From: Pseudothauera lacus | GTDB taxonomy: Bacteria; Pseudomonadota; Gammaproteobacteria; Burkholderiales; Rhodocyclaceae | Direction of reading: 5' to 3' | Length of the DNA: 64,000 nucleotides | NCBI RefSeq assembly: GCF_003034845.1 | Contig: NZ_PZKC01000011.1 | Coordinates: 62,001-126,000 of the forward strand | Shown: positions 1 through 15,300 of the stretch, piece after piece | Position numbering within the stretch: the first letter of the stretch is position 1 | Layout of the letters: the number at the start of each line of letters is the position of its first letter | Translations under genes and position numbers: made by a program | Notes under the pieces: model-generated | Databases searched by the model: none | The model's input: the letters and a program-made list of their open reading frames with translations, nothing else | What the model was told of the DNA's origin: nothing

Positions 1-1
1 C

Positions 2-517
2 TCACAGGGCGACCAGCATCAGCGCTGCGGCGCCCAGCAGCGCTGCCGACAACGCCCATACCCACAGCGGGATGGCGCCGTTGCGCCGGTGCCGGCGGCC
101 ACCGGCGCCGCCATGGAAGACGAACTCGGCGCGTCCGAAGCGCACGCGGTCGCCGTTCTTCAGCGGCCCCTCATGAACCTTGGCGTCGTTGATGTAGATG
201 CCGTTGGTGGACAGGATGTTCATCACCCGGAAGCGTCCGCCATCGTTGATCACCCAGGCGTGCTGCGCGGAGACGCTGTCGTCGGGCAGCACGATGTCGT
301 TGTCCTCGCGGCGGCCGATGGTGGTCTTGCTGCCGCGCAGGACGAAGCGCTGGTCGAGGAAGGGCGGCGTGCTGCCGAGCAGGGCGGCACGGTCGACGTC
401 GCCGCTGCTGTCCGCGGAGGGCGAGGCGATGACCTCGGCGAGTTCGTCCGCCCGGAACAGGATGGTGCCCTGTGGCCCGGTCCATTCGTCCTTGCTGTGC
501 TTGCTGTCCTTGCTCAC
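2..517 (-). CDS. FHA-domain protein with C-terminal membrane anchor
   Basis: 171-residue protein. Residues about 60-135 form a forkhead-associated (FHA) domain, a phosphothreonine-binding module: the GRREDND loop, the S-x-x-H motif (SAQH) and the STNG turn are all visible. The tail after about residue 150 is one hydrophobic helix, so the FHA domain is probably held on the cytoplasmic face of the inner membrane. The start is GTG (515-517) with only a weak ribosome site. FHA proteins usually read Ser/Thr kinase signalling or regulate secretion systems; neither a kinase nor a phosphatase is visible, and the gene sits at the window edge, so its partner is unknown. Confidence 0.8.
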   Translation of the reverse strand: MSKDSKHSKDEWTGPQGTILFRADELAEVIASPSADSSGDVDRAALLGSTPPFLDQRFVLRGSKTTIGRREDNDIVLPDDSVSAQHAWVINDGGRFRVMNILSTNGIYINDAKVHEGPLKNGDRVRFGRAEFVFHGGAGGRRHRRNGAIPLWVWALSAALLGAAALMLVAL

Positions 518-600
518 GCTCGTGCCCGCAGTTACCCGATTCAGGCAGCAGTATGCCCTTTAGGCAGTTGCGGAACAATCGTACCCGTCGTCGACCCGGC

Positions 601-987
601 TCAGTGCAGCACGCGCGGCATCGCCAGCATGAAGGGGGGAATCTCGGCGTCGAAGCGCTGCCCGTCTTCCGCCGCCATCTGGTAGCTGCCCTGCATGGTG
701 CCGACCGGAGTGGCGATGGCGGCAGCGCTGCGGTAGCTGAACTGCTGCCCGGGGGCAAGCACCGGCTGTTCGCCGATCACGCCTACGCCGCGCACTTCTT
801 CCACCTTGCCGCGCGCATCGGTGATCAGCCAGTGACGGCTGATCAGTTGCGCGGCGACGGTGCCGGTGTTGGTGATGGTGATGTGGTAAGTGAAGACGTA
901 ACGATCGTCGTCAGGGCTGGACTGCTCGGCGACGTACTCGGCGACGGCCTTCACCTCGATACGGTAGTTGTTGTCCGGAGTGCTCAC
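601..987 (-). CDS. apaG: ApaG family protein
   Basis: 128-residue protein matching the ApaG/DUF525 family in length and in its beta-sandwich motifs: YHITITNTG, LISRHWLITD, G-V-x-G-x-x-P-V-L-A-P-G and the G-T-M-Q-G-S-Y segment. The family name comes from linkage to apaH (diadenosine tetraphosphatase) in enterobacteria; its biochemical role is not settled. A longer reading frame reaches 1029, but GTG at 985-987 gives the normal family length and was chosen. It runs divergently from purB about 100 bp away. apaH is not adjacent. Confidence 0.88.
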   Translation of the reverse strand: MSTPDNNYRIEVKAVAEYVAEQSSPDDDRYVFTYHITITNTGTVAAQLISRHWLITDARGKVEEVRGVGVIGEQPVLAPGQQFSYRSAAAIATPVGTMQGSYQMAAEDGQRFDAEIPPFMLAMPRVLH

Positions 988-1059
988 GCAGGAACCTGTC
1001 TGTCGTCGGGGGGATGCCCGCGCACGCAACGCGACTGCCGCGGCGCTGCGGGTGAACGT

Positions 1060-1065
1060 TAAAAT
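1060..1065 (+). promoter_or_regulatory. Probable -10 box for purB
   Basis: TAAAAT lies 26 bp upstream of the purB ATG at 1092 in the short apaG-purB divergent gap. No convincing -35 element was seen, so this is a weak prediction. Confidence 0.35.
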
Positions 1066-1067
1066 AG

Positions 1068-2459
<1,392 letters not shown>

Positions 2460-2482
2460 GCGCGCGCCTCATTCATACAGGG

Positions 2483-2505
2483 CGCCACCTGCGGGTGGCG
2501 TTTTT
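2483..2505 (+). terminator. Rho-independent terminator after purB
   Basis: A 7-bp GC stem (CGCCACC/GGTGGCG) with a 4-nt loop is followed directly by five T residues, 24 bp after the purB stop codon. Confidence 0.85.
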
Positions 2506-2525
2506 CATCCAGACAAGGACGGACC

Positions 2526-2843
2526 ATGGCTTTTTCGGACAATCTCAAGCAACTCCCCGGGATTTCTCACCTGGCAGCGATCAACCTGGTCGATGAACAC
2601 GGCGCGGTGGTCGCCACCATCGAGAACAGGCCCGGTCAGGCCGGTTCGCTGGCGGTGTACAACCACCTCGCGCAGCTCTACGGTGCCATCGGTGCGGATG
2701 CCGCGGCGCGCGGGCTGGAGATCTACGCCGAGCACAGCGAGGATGCGCGCGCCAACCCCGGCAAGCATCCCAACATCGACCGCCTGCTCGGGCTCATCGA
2801 GCGCGGCGAGACGCTGAGGGTGAAGCAGGTCTTCGCGCTCTGA
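2526..2843 (+). CDS. DUF2322 family protein
   Basis: 105-residue small acidic protein, apparently soluble: no signal peptide or membrane helix. It resembles the DUF2322 family found mainly in Rhodocyclales and relatives. The family assignment is from memory of length and of segments such as NLKQLPGI and GKHPNIDRLL. The start ATG at 2526 follows an AAGGACGG ribosome site. It stands alone between two terminators, so the neighbours give no functional clue. Function unknown. Confidence 0.65.
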   Translation: MAFSDNLKQLPGISHLAAINLVDEHGAVVATIENRPGQAGSLAVYNHLAQLYGAIGADAAARGLEIYAEHSEDARANPGKHPNIDRLLGLIERGETLRVKQVFAL

Positions 2844-2867
2844 GCGCTGCGCCGGGTGCACAAAAGA

Positions 2868-2893
2868 ACAAGGGCGCCCGCGGGCGCCCTTGT
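2868..2893. terminator. Bidirectional terminator between the DUF2322 gene and secF
   Basis: A perfect 26-bp palindrome centred on GGGCGCCCGCGGGCGCCC lies between two convergent genes. The T-rich tract follows it on the minus strand (TTCTTTTG), so it best fits termination of yajC-secD-secF. Confidence 0.8.
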
Positions 2894-2915
2894 CGTATCC
2901 GGAAAGCGAGGGTGC

Positions 2916-3848
2916 TCAGACCACTGCCTCTTCCTTCTCCTTCTTCGGCTTGACGAACTGCTCGCGCGACACGCCCAGCCACATCACCAGCGGGCTGGCG
3001 ACGAAGATCGACGAGTAGATGCCGAACAGGATGCCGATGGTCAGCGCGAGGGCGAAGTAATGCAGGGTTTCGCCACCGAAGATGAGCATTGCCAGCACCA
3101 TCATCAAGGTCGAGCCGTGGGTGATCACGGTGCGCGAGATCATCGCCGTGATGGCATGATCGAGCACCTGCGGGGTGGTCATGCCGCGCTTCTTCTTGAA
3201 GGTTTCGCGGACGCGATCGAAGACCACCACCGACTCGTTCACCGAGTAGCCCAGCACCGCCAGCACCGCCGCCAGCACCGCCAGCGAGAACTCCCACTGG
3301 AAGAAGGCGAAGAAGCCGACGATGATGATCACGTCGTGGAGGTTGGCGATGATCGCCGACACCGAGAAGCGCCATTCGAAGCGCATCGCCAGATAGGCCA
3401 TGATCCCGAAGATGACCAGCAGCAGTGCCATGGCGCCGTCGGTGGCGAGTTCCTTGCCGACCTGCGGGCCGACGAACTCGACCCGGCGCAGCTCCGGCGC
3501 CGGGCCGGGGGCGGCGGCGAGGCTGCTCATCACGCGCTCGGAGATGCGGCTGGTGTCGAGGTCGTCGCGGTTGGGCATGCGGATGAGGATTTCGCGCGCA
3601 CTGCCGAAGTTCTGCACCTGTGCGTCGGGGTAGCCGTCGCGCGCCAGCGCCTGACGGACATCCTCGATACGTGGGGGCTCGGGGTAGCCGATCTCGATCA
3701 GGGTGCCGCCGGTGAACTCCACCGACAGGTTGAGCCCCTTCAGGACAATGAAGAACACCGCGATGACGAAGGCCAGGGTGGAGACGATGTTGAACTTCAG
3801 CGCGTGGCGCATGAAGGGGATGTCGGTTCGCTGACGGAAGAATTCCAT
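2916..3848 (-). CDS. secF: Protein translocase subunit SecF
   Basis: 310-residue RND-type membrane protein, six predicted helices with a large periplasmic loop after helix 1 (about residues 40-130). With SecD it uses the proton gradient to pull exported proteins through SecYEG on the periplasmic side. The conserved V-E-F-T-G-G-T segment and the DRVRET motif in the helix 4/5 region are visible. It is the last gene of yajC-secD-secF, 21 bp after secD. The highly charged C-terminus (KPKKEKEE) is cytoplasmic. Confidence 0.97.
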   Translation of the reverse strand: MEFFRQRTDIPFMRHALKFNIVSTLAFVIAVFFIVLKGLNLSVEFTGGTLIEIGYPEPPRIEDVRQALARDGYPDAQVQNFGSAREILIRMPNRDDLDTSRISERVMSSLAAAPGPAPELRRVEFVGPQVGKELATDGAMALLLVIFGIMAYLAMRFEWRFSVSAIIANLHDVIIIVGFFAFFQWEFSLAVLAAVLAVLGYSVNESVVVFDRVRETFKKKRGMTTPQVLDHAITAMISRTVITHGSTLMMVLAMLIFGGETLHYFALALTIGILFGIYSSIFVASPLVMWLGVSREQFVKPKKEKEEAVV

Positions 3849-3869
3849 GGTCGTGTGCCGTCCTGTTCC

Positions 3870-5723
3870 TTAGTTTGCCGACTGGCCGAGGTGGAGCTTC
3901 GCCACCTTGCGCTGGCGGCCGTAGATCAGGTTGATGATCATGCGCGACACCAGCACCGCGCTGAACATCGAGGTCAGGATGCCCAGGCAATGCACTACCG
4001 CGAAACCGCGCACCGGCCCAGAACCGAACACCAGCAGGGCGATGCCGGCGATCAGGGTGGTGATGTTGGCGTCGAGGATGGTGTCGAAGGCGCGGTCGTA
4101 GCCGGCGTGGATGGCCGCCTGCGGGGTGGCGCCGTTGCGCAGTTCCTCGCGGATGCGCTCGTTGATCAGCACGTTGGCGTCGATTGCCATGCCCAGGGTG
4201 AGCGCCATGGCGGCGATGCCGGGCAGGGTCAGGGTGGCCTGCAGCAGCGACAGCAGGGCGATCAGCAGCATCAGGTTGAAGGACAGCGCGATCACCGACA
4301 CCAGGCCGAAGAGGGTGTAGTAGATGATCATGAAGATGGCGATCGCGATGAAGCCCCAGATCACCGAGTTGGAACCCTTGGCGATGTTCTCCGCCCCCAG
4401 GCTGGGGCCGACGGTGCGTTCCTCGATGATCTCCATCGGTGCCGCCAGCGAGCCGGCACGCAGCAGCAGGGCGACGTCGTTGGCCTCGACGGTGGTCATG
4501 CGGCCGGAGATCTGCACGCGGCCGCCGCCGATCTCGGTGCGGATCACCGGGGCGGTGACGACTTCGCCGCGGCCCTTCTCGATCAGCAGGATGGCCATGC
4601 GCTTGCCGACGTTCTCGCGCGTGATGTCGCGGAAGATGCGCGCGCCGGCGGCGTCCAGGGTCAGATGCACGGCCGGCTCGTTGGTCTGGCCGTCGAAGCC
4701 GGGCTGGGCGTCGGTGAGGCGGTCGCCGGTGAGCACCACCTGGCGGCGCACCAGCAGCGGCAGGCCGCCGCGCTCGGTGTACAGCTCGGTACCGAAGGGC
4801 ACGCTGCCGGCCAGTGCGGCCTCCAGCGCCCCCGGGGTGTCGTCCACCATGCGCACTTCCAGCGTCGCGGTGCGGCCGAGGATGTCCTTCGCCTTGGCCA
4901 CATCCTGCACGCCGGGCAGTTGCACGACGATGCGGTCGAGGCCCTGCTGCTGGATCACCGGCTCGGCGACACCGAGTTCGTTGATGCGGTTGTTGAGCGT
5001 GGTGATGTTCTGCTTCACCGCAAAGTCGCGCATGGTCTGCTGCGCCTGCGGGGTGAGGGTGGCGATCAGTTTGAGGTCGTCGGCAGCGTCGTCGCGGTCA
5101 ACCAGTTGCAGGTCGGAGGTCGAATTGAGGATGGCGCTGCGCGCGGCGTCGCGCTGCGCGCTGTCGCGGAAGCGCAGGTGGATGGCGTTGCCTTCGCGGC
5201 TGATGCCGGCGTGGCGCACGCTGCGGTCGCGCATCAGGGTGCGCAGATCGCCGGCGGTGGAGTCCAGGCGCTTGGTGAGCGCGCCGGGCATGTCCACCTG
5301 GAGCAGGAAGTGCACGCCGCCGCGCAGGTCCAGGCCCAGGTACATGGGCAGGGCGTGGATGCGGGTGAGCCAGTTGGGCGAGGCCGAGAGCAGGTTCAGG
5401 GCGACCACGTAGGAGGGGTCGCTGGGATCCGGGTTGAGGGTGCGCTCGATGATGTCGCGGGCGCGGATCTGCGCTTCGGCGCCATCGAAGCGGAAGCGCA
5501 CGCTGTTGGCGTCGGCGAACAGGCCGGTATGGCTGATGCCGGCGCTGCGCAGGGCCTCTTCGATGGGGCCGCTGACTGCAGCGGGGTCGAGGCGCAGCGT
5601 GGCCTTGCCGCTGGAGACCTGTACGGCGGGCACCTCACCGTAGAAGTTGGGCAGGGTGTAGATCACCCCCCACAGCAGGATGAGGCCGATTACGAGGTTT
5701 TTCCAGAGCGGATAGCGATTCAT
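3870..5723 (-). CDS. secD: Protein translocase subunit SecD
   Basis: 617 residues, typical of the SecD family. Helix 1 is at the N-terminus (LVIGLILLWGVIYTLPNFYG), then a long periplasmic region with the conserved G-L-D-L-R-G-G motif, then five membrane helices in the last 180 residues. It forms the SecDF complex that uses proton motive force late in protein export. The frame extends to 5744, but ATG at 5721-5723 (MNRYPLWKN) matches the family N-terminus. It lies between yajC and secF on the same strand. Confidence 0.97.
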   Translation of the reverse strand: MNRYPLWKNLVIGLILLWGVIYTLPNFYGEVPAVQVSSGKATLRLDPAAVSGPIEEALRSAGISHTGLFADANSVRFRFDGAEAQIRARDIIERTLNPDPSDPSYVVALNLLSASPNWLTRIHALPMYLGLDLRGGVHFLLQVDMPGALTKRLDSTAGDLRTLMRDRSVRHAGISREGNAIHLRFRDSAQRDAARSAILNSTSDLQLVDRDDAADDLKLIATLTPQAQQTMRDFAVKQNITTLNNRINELGVAEPVIQQQGLDRIVVQLPGVQDVAKAKDILGRTATLEVRMVDDTPGALEAALAGSVPFGTELYTERGGLPLLVRRQVVLTGDRLTDAQPGFDGQTNEPAVHLTLDAAGARIFRDITRENVGKRMAILLIEKGRGEVVTAPVIRTEIGGGRVQISGRMTTVEANDVALLLRAGSLAAPMEIIEERTVGPSLGAENIAKGSNSVIWGFIAIAIFMIIYYTLFGLVSVIALSFNLMLLIALLSLLQATLTLPGIAAMALTLGMAIDANVLINERIREELRNGATPQAAIHAGYDRAFDTILDANITTLIAGIALLVFGSGPVRGFAVVHCLGILTSMFSAVLVSRMIINLIYGRQRKVAKLHLGQSAN

Positions 5724-5819
5724 GGCCGGGATTCTAGGAGGCAAAACGGTTGCCGCCGGTATGGCGGCGCGGGTGCCGGCAGGCCGCGGGGGGCCGCCGT
5801 GCCGGCATGCGTCCGGGGT

Positions 5820-6146
5820 TCAGAGCGCCTTCAGGGTGCCTTTCGGCAGCACGGTGGCAACGGCCTGCTTCTGCACCGCCACGGTGGTGTCGGGGGCGAT
5901 CTCGATCTGCACGAAGGCGTCGCCCACTTCGGTGACGCGGCCGGCAATGCCGCCGCCGGTGACCACTTCATCGCCCTTGGCGAGCGCTTCTACCATGGCC
6001 TTGTGTTCCTTGGCACGCTTCATCTGCGGGCGGATCATCAGGAACCACAGCACCACGAACATCAGGATCAGCGGCAGCAGGCCGAGGAAGCCGCCACCCT
6101 GTGCGGCGCCTTCGGCAGCCTGGGCGTATGCGTTGGAAATCAGCAC
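5820..6146 (-). CDS. yajC: Preprotein translocase accessory subunit YajC
   Basis: 108-residue protein with one N-terminal membrane helix (about residues 20-42), the conserved M-I-R-P-Q-x-K-R junction and a C-terminal SH3-like domain with the [10 protein letters not shown] motif. It associates with SecDF and SecYEG. The start is GTG at 6144-6146 with GGAG six bases upstream. It is first of the yajC-secD-secF operon. In most proteobacteria tgt lies just upstream, but here tgt is about 13.5 kb away. Confidence 0.96.
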   Translation of the reverse strand: MLISNAYAQAAEGAAQGGGFLGLLPLILMFVVLWFLMIRPQMKRAKEHKAMVEALAKGDEVVTGGGIAGRVTEVGDAFVQIEIAPDTTVAVQKQAVATVLPKGTLKAL

Positions 6147-6178
6147 CTTGTACTCCAGAAGTTGACGTGAAACGGGGG

Positions 6179-6187
6179 ATTATAGCA
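6179..6187 (-). promoter_or_regulatory. Extended -10 promoter of yajC-secD-secF
   Basis: On the minus strand the sequence reads TGCTATAAT, a perfect extended -10 element, 33 bp upstream of the yajC GTG. The -35 region is poor, which is common with extended -10 promoters. It gives yajC-secDF its own transcription, independent of the genes upstream. Confidence 0.7.
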
Positions 6188-6249
6188 GTACCCCCGACCA
6201 GCCCGGGTGGGGTACACCGGAGGCAGGCGCCGCTTCGACCGCCGCCGGT

Positions 6250-7152
6250 TCAGCGGCGTTCCCCGCGCGCGGCGAGATAGATGCCGGCAAGCAGCAGTGT
6301 GAAGCCGGCAAGTTGCAGCGGTGCGAAGCCTTCGCCGAAGAACACCCAGGCCATCGCCGCGCTGCCCACCGGTTCGCCCAGCGTCACCACCGCCACGAAG
6401 GTGGCCGAAACATGGCGCAGTGACCAGTTGTAGGCGGTGTGGCCGAGCAGTTGCGGGCCCAGCGCCATGCCGGCGAGTACCGCCCAGGCCGCCAGGTTGT
6501 GCCCGCTGAGCGCGCTGCCGGCGAGCCCACTGGCGGCGAGCAGGAACAGCGCGGCGACGCCGTAGGCCAGCCAGATGTAGGCTGCCAGCCCGAGCCCGGC
6601 ACGCAGGCGGCGGCCGATCAGCAGGTAGGCGGAAAAACACCACGAGCCGATCAGTGCGAGCAGGTTGCCGAACATCGGGTCGCTGCCTGCGCCGGCGTTC
6701 TGGCTGTCGCTCCAGAAGATCAGCAGGCTGCCGCCGAAGGACAGCGCGATGCCGCCCAGCATCATGCGGGTGGGGGCCTCGCGGAACAGCAGGAAGGAAG
6801 CCAGGCCGATCCACAGCGGATTGGTGGTCACCAGCGCGGTGCTGGAGGCCACCGAGGTGTATTCGAGCGAACTGATCCAGGTGGCGAAATGGGCGGCGAG
6901 GAAGAGCCCGGCGGCCAGCGCCATCAGCATCTGGCGGGCGCTCAGTGCGGCGAGGTCGCGGCGCGACTGGAGCAGCGCGATGGGGGTGACGATGAGCGCG
7001 GCGAGGCCCAGCCGCCAGGTAGCCACGACCAGCGAATCGACCCCCTCGGCCTGGGCGATGCGGGCGAAGATGGCACCGAAGGAAATGGCGGTGAGACCAA
7101 GGCCGAGGACGACGAAGGGCAGCCAGCGGGCGGGAGGTGTGGAAGGGTTCAT
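6250..7152 (-). CDS. EamA-family (drug/metabolite transporter superfamily) permease
   Basis: 300-residue, about ten-helix inner-membrane protein made of two EamA repeats (about residues 8-140 and 150-290). Members such as RhtA and YdcZ relatives export amino acids and metabolites; the substrate here cannot be read from sequence. ATG at 7150-7152 gives the normal family start; the frame is open to 7218, but that extension is rich in His/Pro and Arg and unlikely to be translated. It is transcribed toward yajC and sits directly downstream of livF on the same strand, so an amino-acid substrate is plausible. Confidence 0.85.
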   Translation of the reverse strand: MNPSTPPARWLPFVVLGLGLTAISFGAIFARIAQAEGVDSLVVATWRLGLAALIVTPIALLQSRRDLAALSARQMLMALAAGLFLAAHFATWISSLEYTSVASSTALVTTNPLWIGLASFLLFREAPTRMMLGGIALSFGGSLLIFWSDSQNAGAGSDPMFGNLLALIGSWCFSAYLLIGRRLRAGLGLAAYIWLAYGVAALFLLAASGLAGSALSGHNLAAWAVLAGMALGPQLLGHTAYNWSLRHVSATFVAVVTLGEPVGSAAMAWVFFGEGFAPLQLAGFTLLLAGIYLAARGERR

Positions 7153-7233
7153 GCAGTGGGGGTGGGGGTGGGGTGTATGACACGAAGCCCGTCGGCGCTG
7201 CCGCGGGCTCCGTGCCACTGCGGGCGCAGGGGC

Positions 7234-11010
<3,777 letters not shown>

Positions 11011-11030
11011 GCTTGTCTCCTGCTGTGGCG

Positions 11031-11070
11031 GCGCACGACGGCCGCCCGATCGTGTCGGGAGGCCGTGCGC
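11031..11070 (-). terminator. Intercistronic hairpin between livK and livH
   Basis: A nested stem pairs GCGCAC (11031-11036) with GTGCGC (11065-11070), with CCCGA/TCGGG inside. There is no T-run, so it is more likely an RNA-stabilising or attenuating hairpin that favours livK expression over the permease genes than a full terminator. Confidence 0.45.
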
Positions 11071-11124
11071 AGTTGTAGTTTGGTGAAGCGCCGCCGCGGC
11101 GGACGGCGCGCTGACGGCGGGTTG

Positions 11125-12222
11125 TTACCTTGCGTAGTCGTACTGGCCACCCTGCCAGCGATAGACGACGAAGCCCGGCGCCTTCTGGTCGCCCTTGGCG
11201 TCAAAGGACAGGGTGCCGATGACGGTGTTGAAGCTGCCGTTGCGCATTGCGCGCTCGAGGGCGTCATAGTCGGTGCTGCCGGCGGCCTTGGCGGCCTGCT
11301 CGAAGAGCTGGAAGGCGGCGTAGGCGTAGAGCACGTAACCTTCCGGCTCGATCTTCGCGGCGCGGAACTTCTCCACCACCGGGGCGGCTTCGGGATTCTT
11401 GCGCGGATCCGGGGAGAAGGTGAACAGCACGTTGTCGGCGGCCGGGCCGGCGGCGGTGACCAGTTCCGAGTTGGTCAGGGTGTCGCCGCCCATGACGGTG
11501 AGCTGCAGGCCGGCAGCCTGGGCCTGGCGCAGGATGAGCGCGACCTCGGTGTGATAGCCGCCATAGGCGATCACTTCCACGCCGGCGGCCTTGAGCTTGG
11601 TGACCAGGCCGGAGTAGTCCTTCTCGCCGGCGGTGATGGCCTCGCGCAGGGTCGGGCTCATCCCGGCGGCAGTCATCGCCTTGGCGATCTCGTCGGCCAG
11701 GCCCTTGCCGTAGGCGCTCTTGTCATCGACCACGGCGACCTTCCTGCCCTTGAAGGTTTCGGCGATGTACTGCCCGGCGACCATGCCCTGCTGGTCGTCG
11801 CGGCCCATGATGCGGAAGATGTTGTCGAGCCCGCGCTCGGTGACCTGCGGGTTGGTCGACACCGTGGCCATCAGGATGTCGACCTCGTTATAGACCTCGG
11901 AGGCCGGGATGGTGGAGCTGGAGCACCAGTGCCCGTGCATGAAGACGATCTTGCGATTGACCATGGTGTTGGCGACCGACACGGCCTGCTTGGGGTCGCA
12001 GGCATCGTCGCCGACTTCGAGCCTGAGGCGCTCGCCGAGCACGCCGCCACGCGCATTGATGTCGGCAATGGCCATCTCGGCGCCGCGGCGGATCTGGTCG
12101 CCAGCCGAGGCGTACTGGCCGGTCATCGGCCCGGCGATGGCCACCGCCAGATCGGCCAGGGCAGGCTGGGAAAGGGCGCCAAGTGCCAGGCAGGCGGTGG
12201 CGAGCAGGGTCTTCTTCATCAT
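11125..12222 (-). CDS. livK: Periplasmic branched-chain amino acid binding protein
   Basis: 365 residues. The signal peptide is MMKKTLLATACLALGALSQ followed by PALA, with cleavage expected before DLAVA. The mature part is a type I periplasmic binding fold (Peripla_BP_6) with the opening G-P-M-T-G-Q-Y-A-S and the LIV-binding disulphide cysteines (DDACDP and HWCSSST). It captures the substrate for LivHMGF. ATG at 12220-12222 follows AAGGAG at eight bases; the frame continues to 12324 but has no better start. Leucine/isoleucine/valine is the family default; proximity to putA leaves a wider amino-acid range possible. Confidence 0.93.
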   Translation of the reverse strand: MMKKTLLATACLALGALSQPALADLAVAIAGPMTGQYASAGDQIRRGAEMAIADINARGGVLGERLRLEVGDDACDPKQAVSVANTMVNRKIVFMHGHWCSSSTIPASEVYNEVDILMATVSTNPQVTERGLDNIFRIMGRDDQQGMVAGQYIAETFKGRKVAVVDDKSAYGKGLADEIAKAMTAAGMSPTLREAITAGEKDYSGLVTKLKAAGVEVIAYGGYHTEVALILRQAQAAGLQLTVMGGDTLTNSELVTAAGPAADNVLFTFSPDPRKNPEAAPVVEKFRAAKIEPEGYVLYAYAAFQLFEQAAKAAGSTDYDALERAMRNGSFNTVIGTLSFDAKGDQKAPGFVVYRWQGGQYDYAR

Positions 12223-12359
12223 CGATGCGTCTCCTTGGTGGTAACGGTACGAATCCCGATTCAGGTCGGCGGCGCCGCCTCCGGGTCGAGATTCGCGCCC
12301 GGCAAAGGTAAGCGAAATTAACAATAATGCAATCCGTGTTGCCCCTATCCCCGGGGGTC

Positions 12360-15300
12360 TCAGCCGCTCATCGCCATCAGGCTGGCGTTGCCGCCGGCGG
12401 CCGCGGTATTGATGCTCAGCGTGCGCTCGTGGACCAGCCGCGCGGGGTCGTACTCGGGCTGCGGATGCAGCACGCCGACGATGGGGCCGGGGCGTGCGGC
12501 CATCTGCGTGCGCCAGTGCGTGGCCTCGTCATCGGTGGTGTCGCAGAGGAGGGCACCGAAATCCTGCGTCTGCCAGTCGGCGCGCACTTCCAGGTGTCTG
12601 CCGAGGGCGTCCGGCAGGGCGCCGGCGAGGCGGCGGGTGGCGGCGTTGTCGTCGACCAGCAGGCGGTTGCCGGTGGCCAGCGCGGCAAGGAGCTGGTGCA
12701 CCCGGCCGGCATCGCTGTTGGCGACGGCCGCGATCAGGCCGCGGGGGACGAAGCGCAGGCTGTTGTCTTCGCCGGTCGGCCCCGGCAGGGTGAGCGGCAG
12801 GCCGTCGATGCGGCGCGTGCGGTAGGCGTCCAGGCGGTCGCGCAGCACGGCGATGTCGTCACCCTCGAGCAGCGCGCGGCCGTCGCGCTCCAGCCATTCG
12901 GCGAAGGCGTCGAGCGCCGGCAACTCTGCGGCGGGGCGCTCGAACACCGGGCCGGGCGTGCGCGCCAGCAGGCGGTGCAGGTAGAGCGGGCCGCCGGCCT
13001 TGGGGCCGGTGCCGGACAGGCCTTCGCCGCCAAAGGGCTGCACACCGACCACTGCGCCGATCATGTTGCGGTTCACGTACAGGTTGCCGACATGTGCGCG
13101 CGTCACCACGCGGGCGATGGTCTCGTCGATGCGGGTATGCACCCCCATGGTCAGGCCGTAGCCACTGGCGTTGATGCTGTCCACCAGGCGCTCCAGGTCG
13201 CGCTCGCGGAAGCGCAGCACATGCAGGATGGGACCGAACTGCTCGCGCCCGAGGCGGGCGAGGTCGTCGATCTCGATGATGGTCGGCGCCACATAGGTGC
13301 CGCGGGCGCAGTCGGCAGGCAGGGCCGGGCGGGTGACCCGGCAGCCGGCGACCTGCATCGCGGCGACGTGGGCTTCCAGCCCGTCGCGGGCGTCCATGTC
13401 GATCACCGGGCCGACGTCGCGGCGCACGTCGGCCGGGTTGCCGATGCTCAGTTCCTGCGCGGCGCCCTGCAGCATCTCCAGCATGCCGTCGGCCACGTCT
13501 TCCTGCAGGCACAGCACGCGCAGCGCCGAGCAGCGCTGGCCGGCGGAGTCGAAGCTGGACGCGAGCACGTCGGCCACCACCTGCTCGGGCAGCGCGGTGG
13601 AATCCACGATCATGGCGTTCTGCCCGCCGGTCTCGGCGATCAGCGGCACGTTGCCACCGCGTGCGGCGAGCTGGCGGTTGATCAGCGCGGCCACTTCGGT
13701 GGAGCCGGTGAACATCACCCCGCGTACGCGCGGGTCGGCCACCAGCGCGGCGCCGACGGTCTCACCGCGCCCGGGCAGCAGCTGCAGCGCGCCGGCCGGC
13801 ACGCCGGCTTCATGGAACAGGCGCACCGCGGCGGCGGCGATCAGCGGGGTCTGCTCGGCCGGTTTGGCGATCACCGGGTTGCCGGCGGCCAGTGCCGCGG
13901 CGAGCTGGCCGGTGAAGATGGCGAGTGGGAAGTTCCACGGGCTGATGCACACCACCGGGCCCAGCGACTGGTGGGTGCCGTTGTCGAATTCGCGTGCCTG
14001 GGCGGCGTAGTAGCGGCAGAAGTCCACCGCCTCGCGCAGCTCGGCGACCGCGTTGGCCCAGGTCTTGCCCGCCTCGCGCACCGCCAGCGCCATCAGCTGG
14101 TCGCCGTCACGCTCCAGCAGGTCGGCGGCGCGCGCCAGGCAGTCGGCGCGCTCGGCCGGCGGACGGGCGGCCCAGGCGGGGGCGGCGGCGCTGGCTGCGG
14201 CAAGGGCGGCTTCGACTTCGGCGGTGCCGGCTTCGATGACCTCGCCGACGATGTCGTCATGGTCGGCGGGGTTGGGTACGGCGCGCGCGGTGGCGCTGCC
14301 GGCCACCGCCTCGGCCAGCATCGGCCCGGCTTGCGCGGGAACGCTGCGGCTGGCGGCCAGCGCGGCGGCGATGCGTGCGCGCACGGTTTCGGAGGCCAGG
14401 TCGACGCCCGCGGAGTTGGCCCGCGCAGCGCCGTAGAGCTCGGCCGGCAGCGGGATGCGCGGGTGCGGGGCGCCGTTGAGCGGCGCGGCCTCGGCCACCG
14501 GGTCGGCGATCAGCGCCTCGACCGGGATGTTCTCGTCCACGATGCGGTTCACGAAGCTCGAGTTGGCGCCGTTTTCCAGCAGGCGGCGGACCAGGTAGGC
14601 GAGCAGGGTCTCGTGGCTGCCGACCGGGGCGTAGATGCGCACCAGGCGGCGCAGCTCGGGGTTGCCGACCAGCTGGTCGTAGAGCGGCTCGCCCATGCCG
14701 TGCAGGCACTGGAACTCGTAGTCGCCCTGGGCATAGCCGTCGCCCGCGAGGTGGAATACCGCCGCCAGGGTGTGGGCGTTGTGGGTGGCGAACTGCGGGT
14801 AGATGGCGTCGCGTGCGCCGAGCAGCTTGCGGGCGCAGGCCAGATACGACACGTCGGTGTACACCTTGCGGGTGAACACCGGGTAGCCGGCCATGCCGTC
14901 CATCTGCGCGCGCTTGATCTCGGCATCCCAGTAGGCGCCCTTGACCAGCCGCACCATGATGCGGCGGCCACTGGCGCGGGCGAGGTCGATGATCCAGTCG
15001 AGCACGAAGGGCGCGCGCTTCTGGTAGGCCTGCACCACGAAGCCCAGACCGTTCCAGCCGGCCAGTGCCGGGTCGTGCGCAAGCGCTTCGAGCAGATCCA
15101 GCGAGAGGTCCAGGCGGTCGGCCTCCTCGGCGTCGATGTTGAGGCCGATGTCGTACTGGCGGGCGAGCAGGCAAAGGTCCTTCATGCGCGCCAGCAGTTC
15201 GCCCATCACGCGCTCGCGCTGCGCCCACACGTAGCGCGGGTGCAGGGCGGAGAGCTTGACCGAGATGCCGTTGCCGTCGATCGTGCCGCGCCCGGCCGAG

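Noticed and set aside
2856-6170. A 1104-codon open frame antisense to yajC-secD-secF
   Set aside because: Composition is dominated by His, Gln, Gly, Ala and Asp with no domain; it mirrors the codon bias of the real genes on the other strand.
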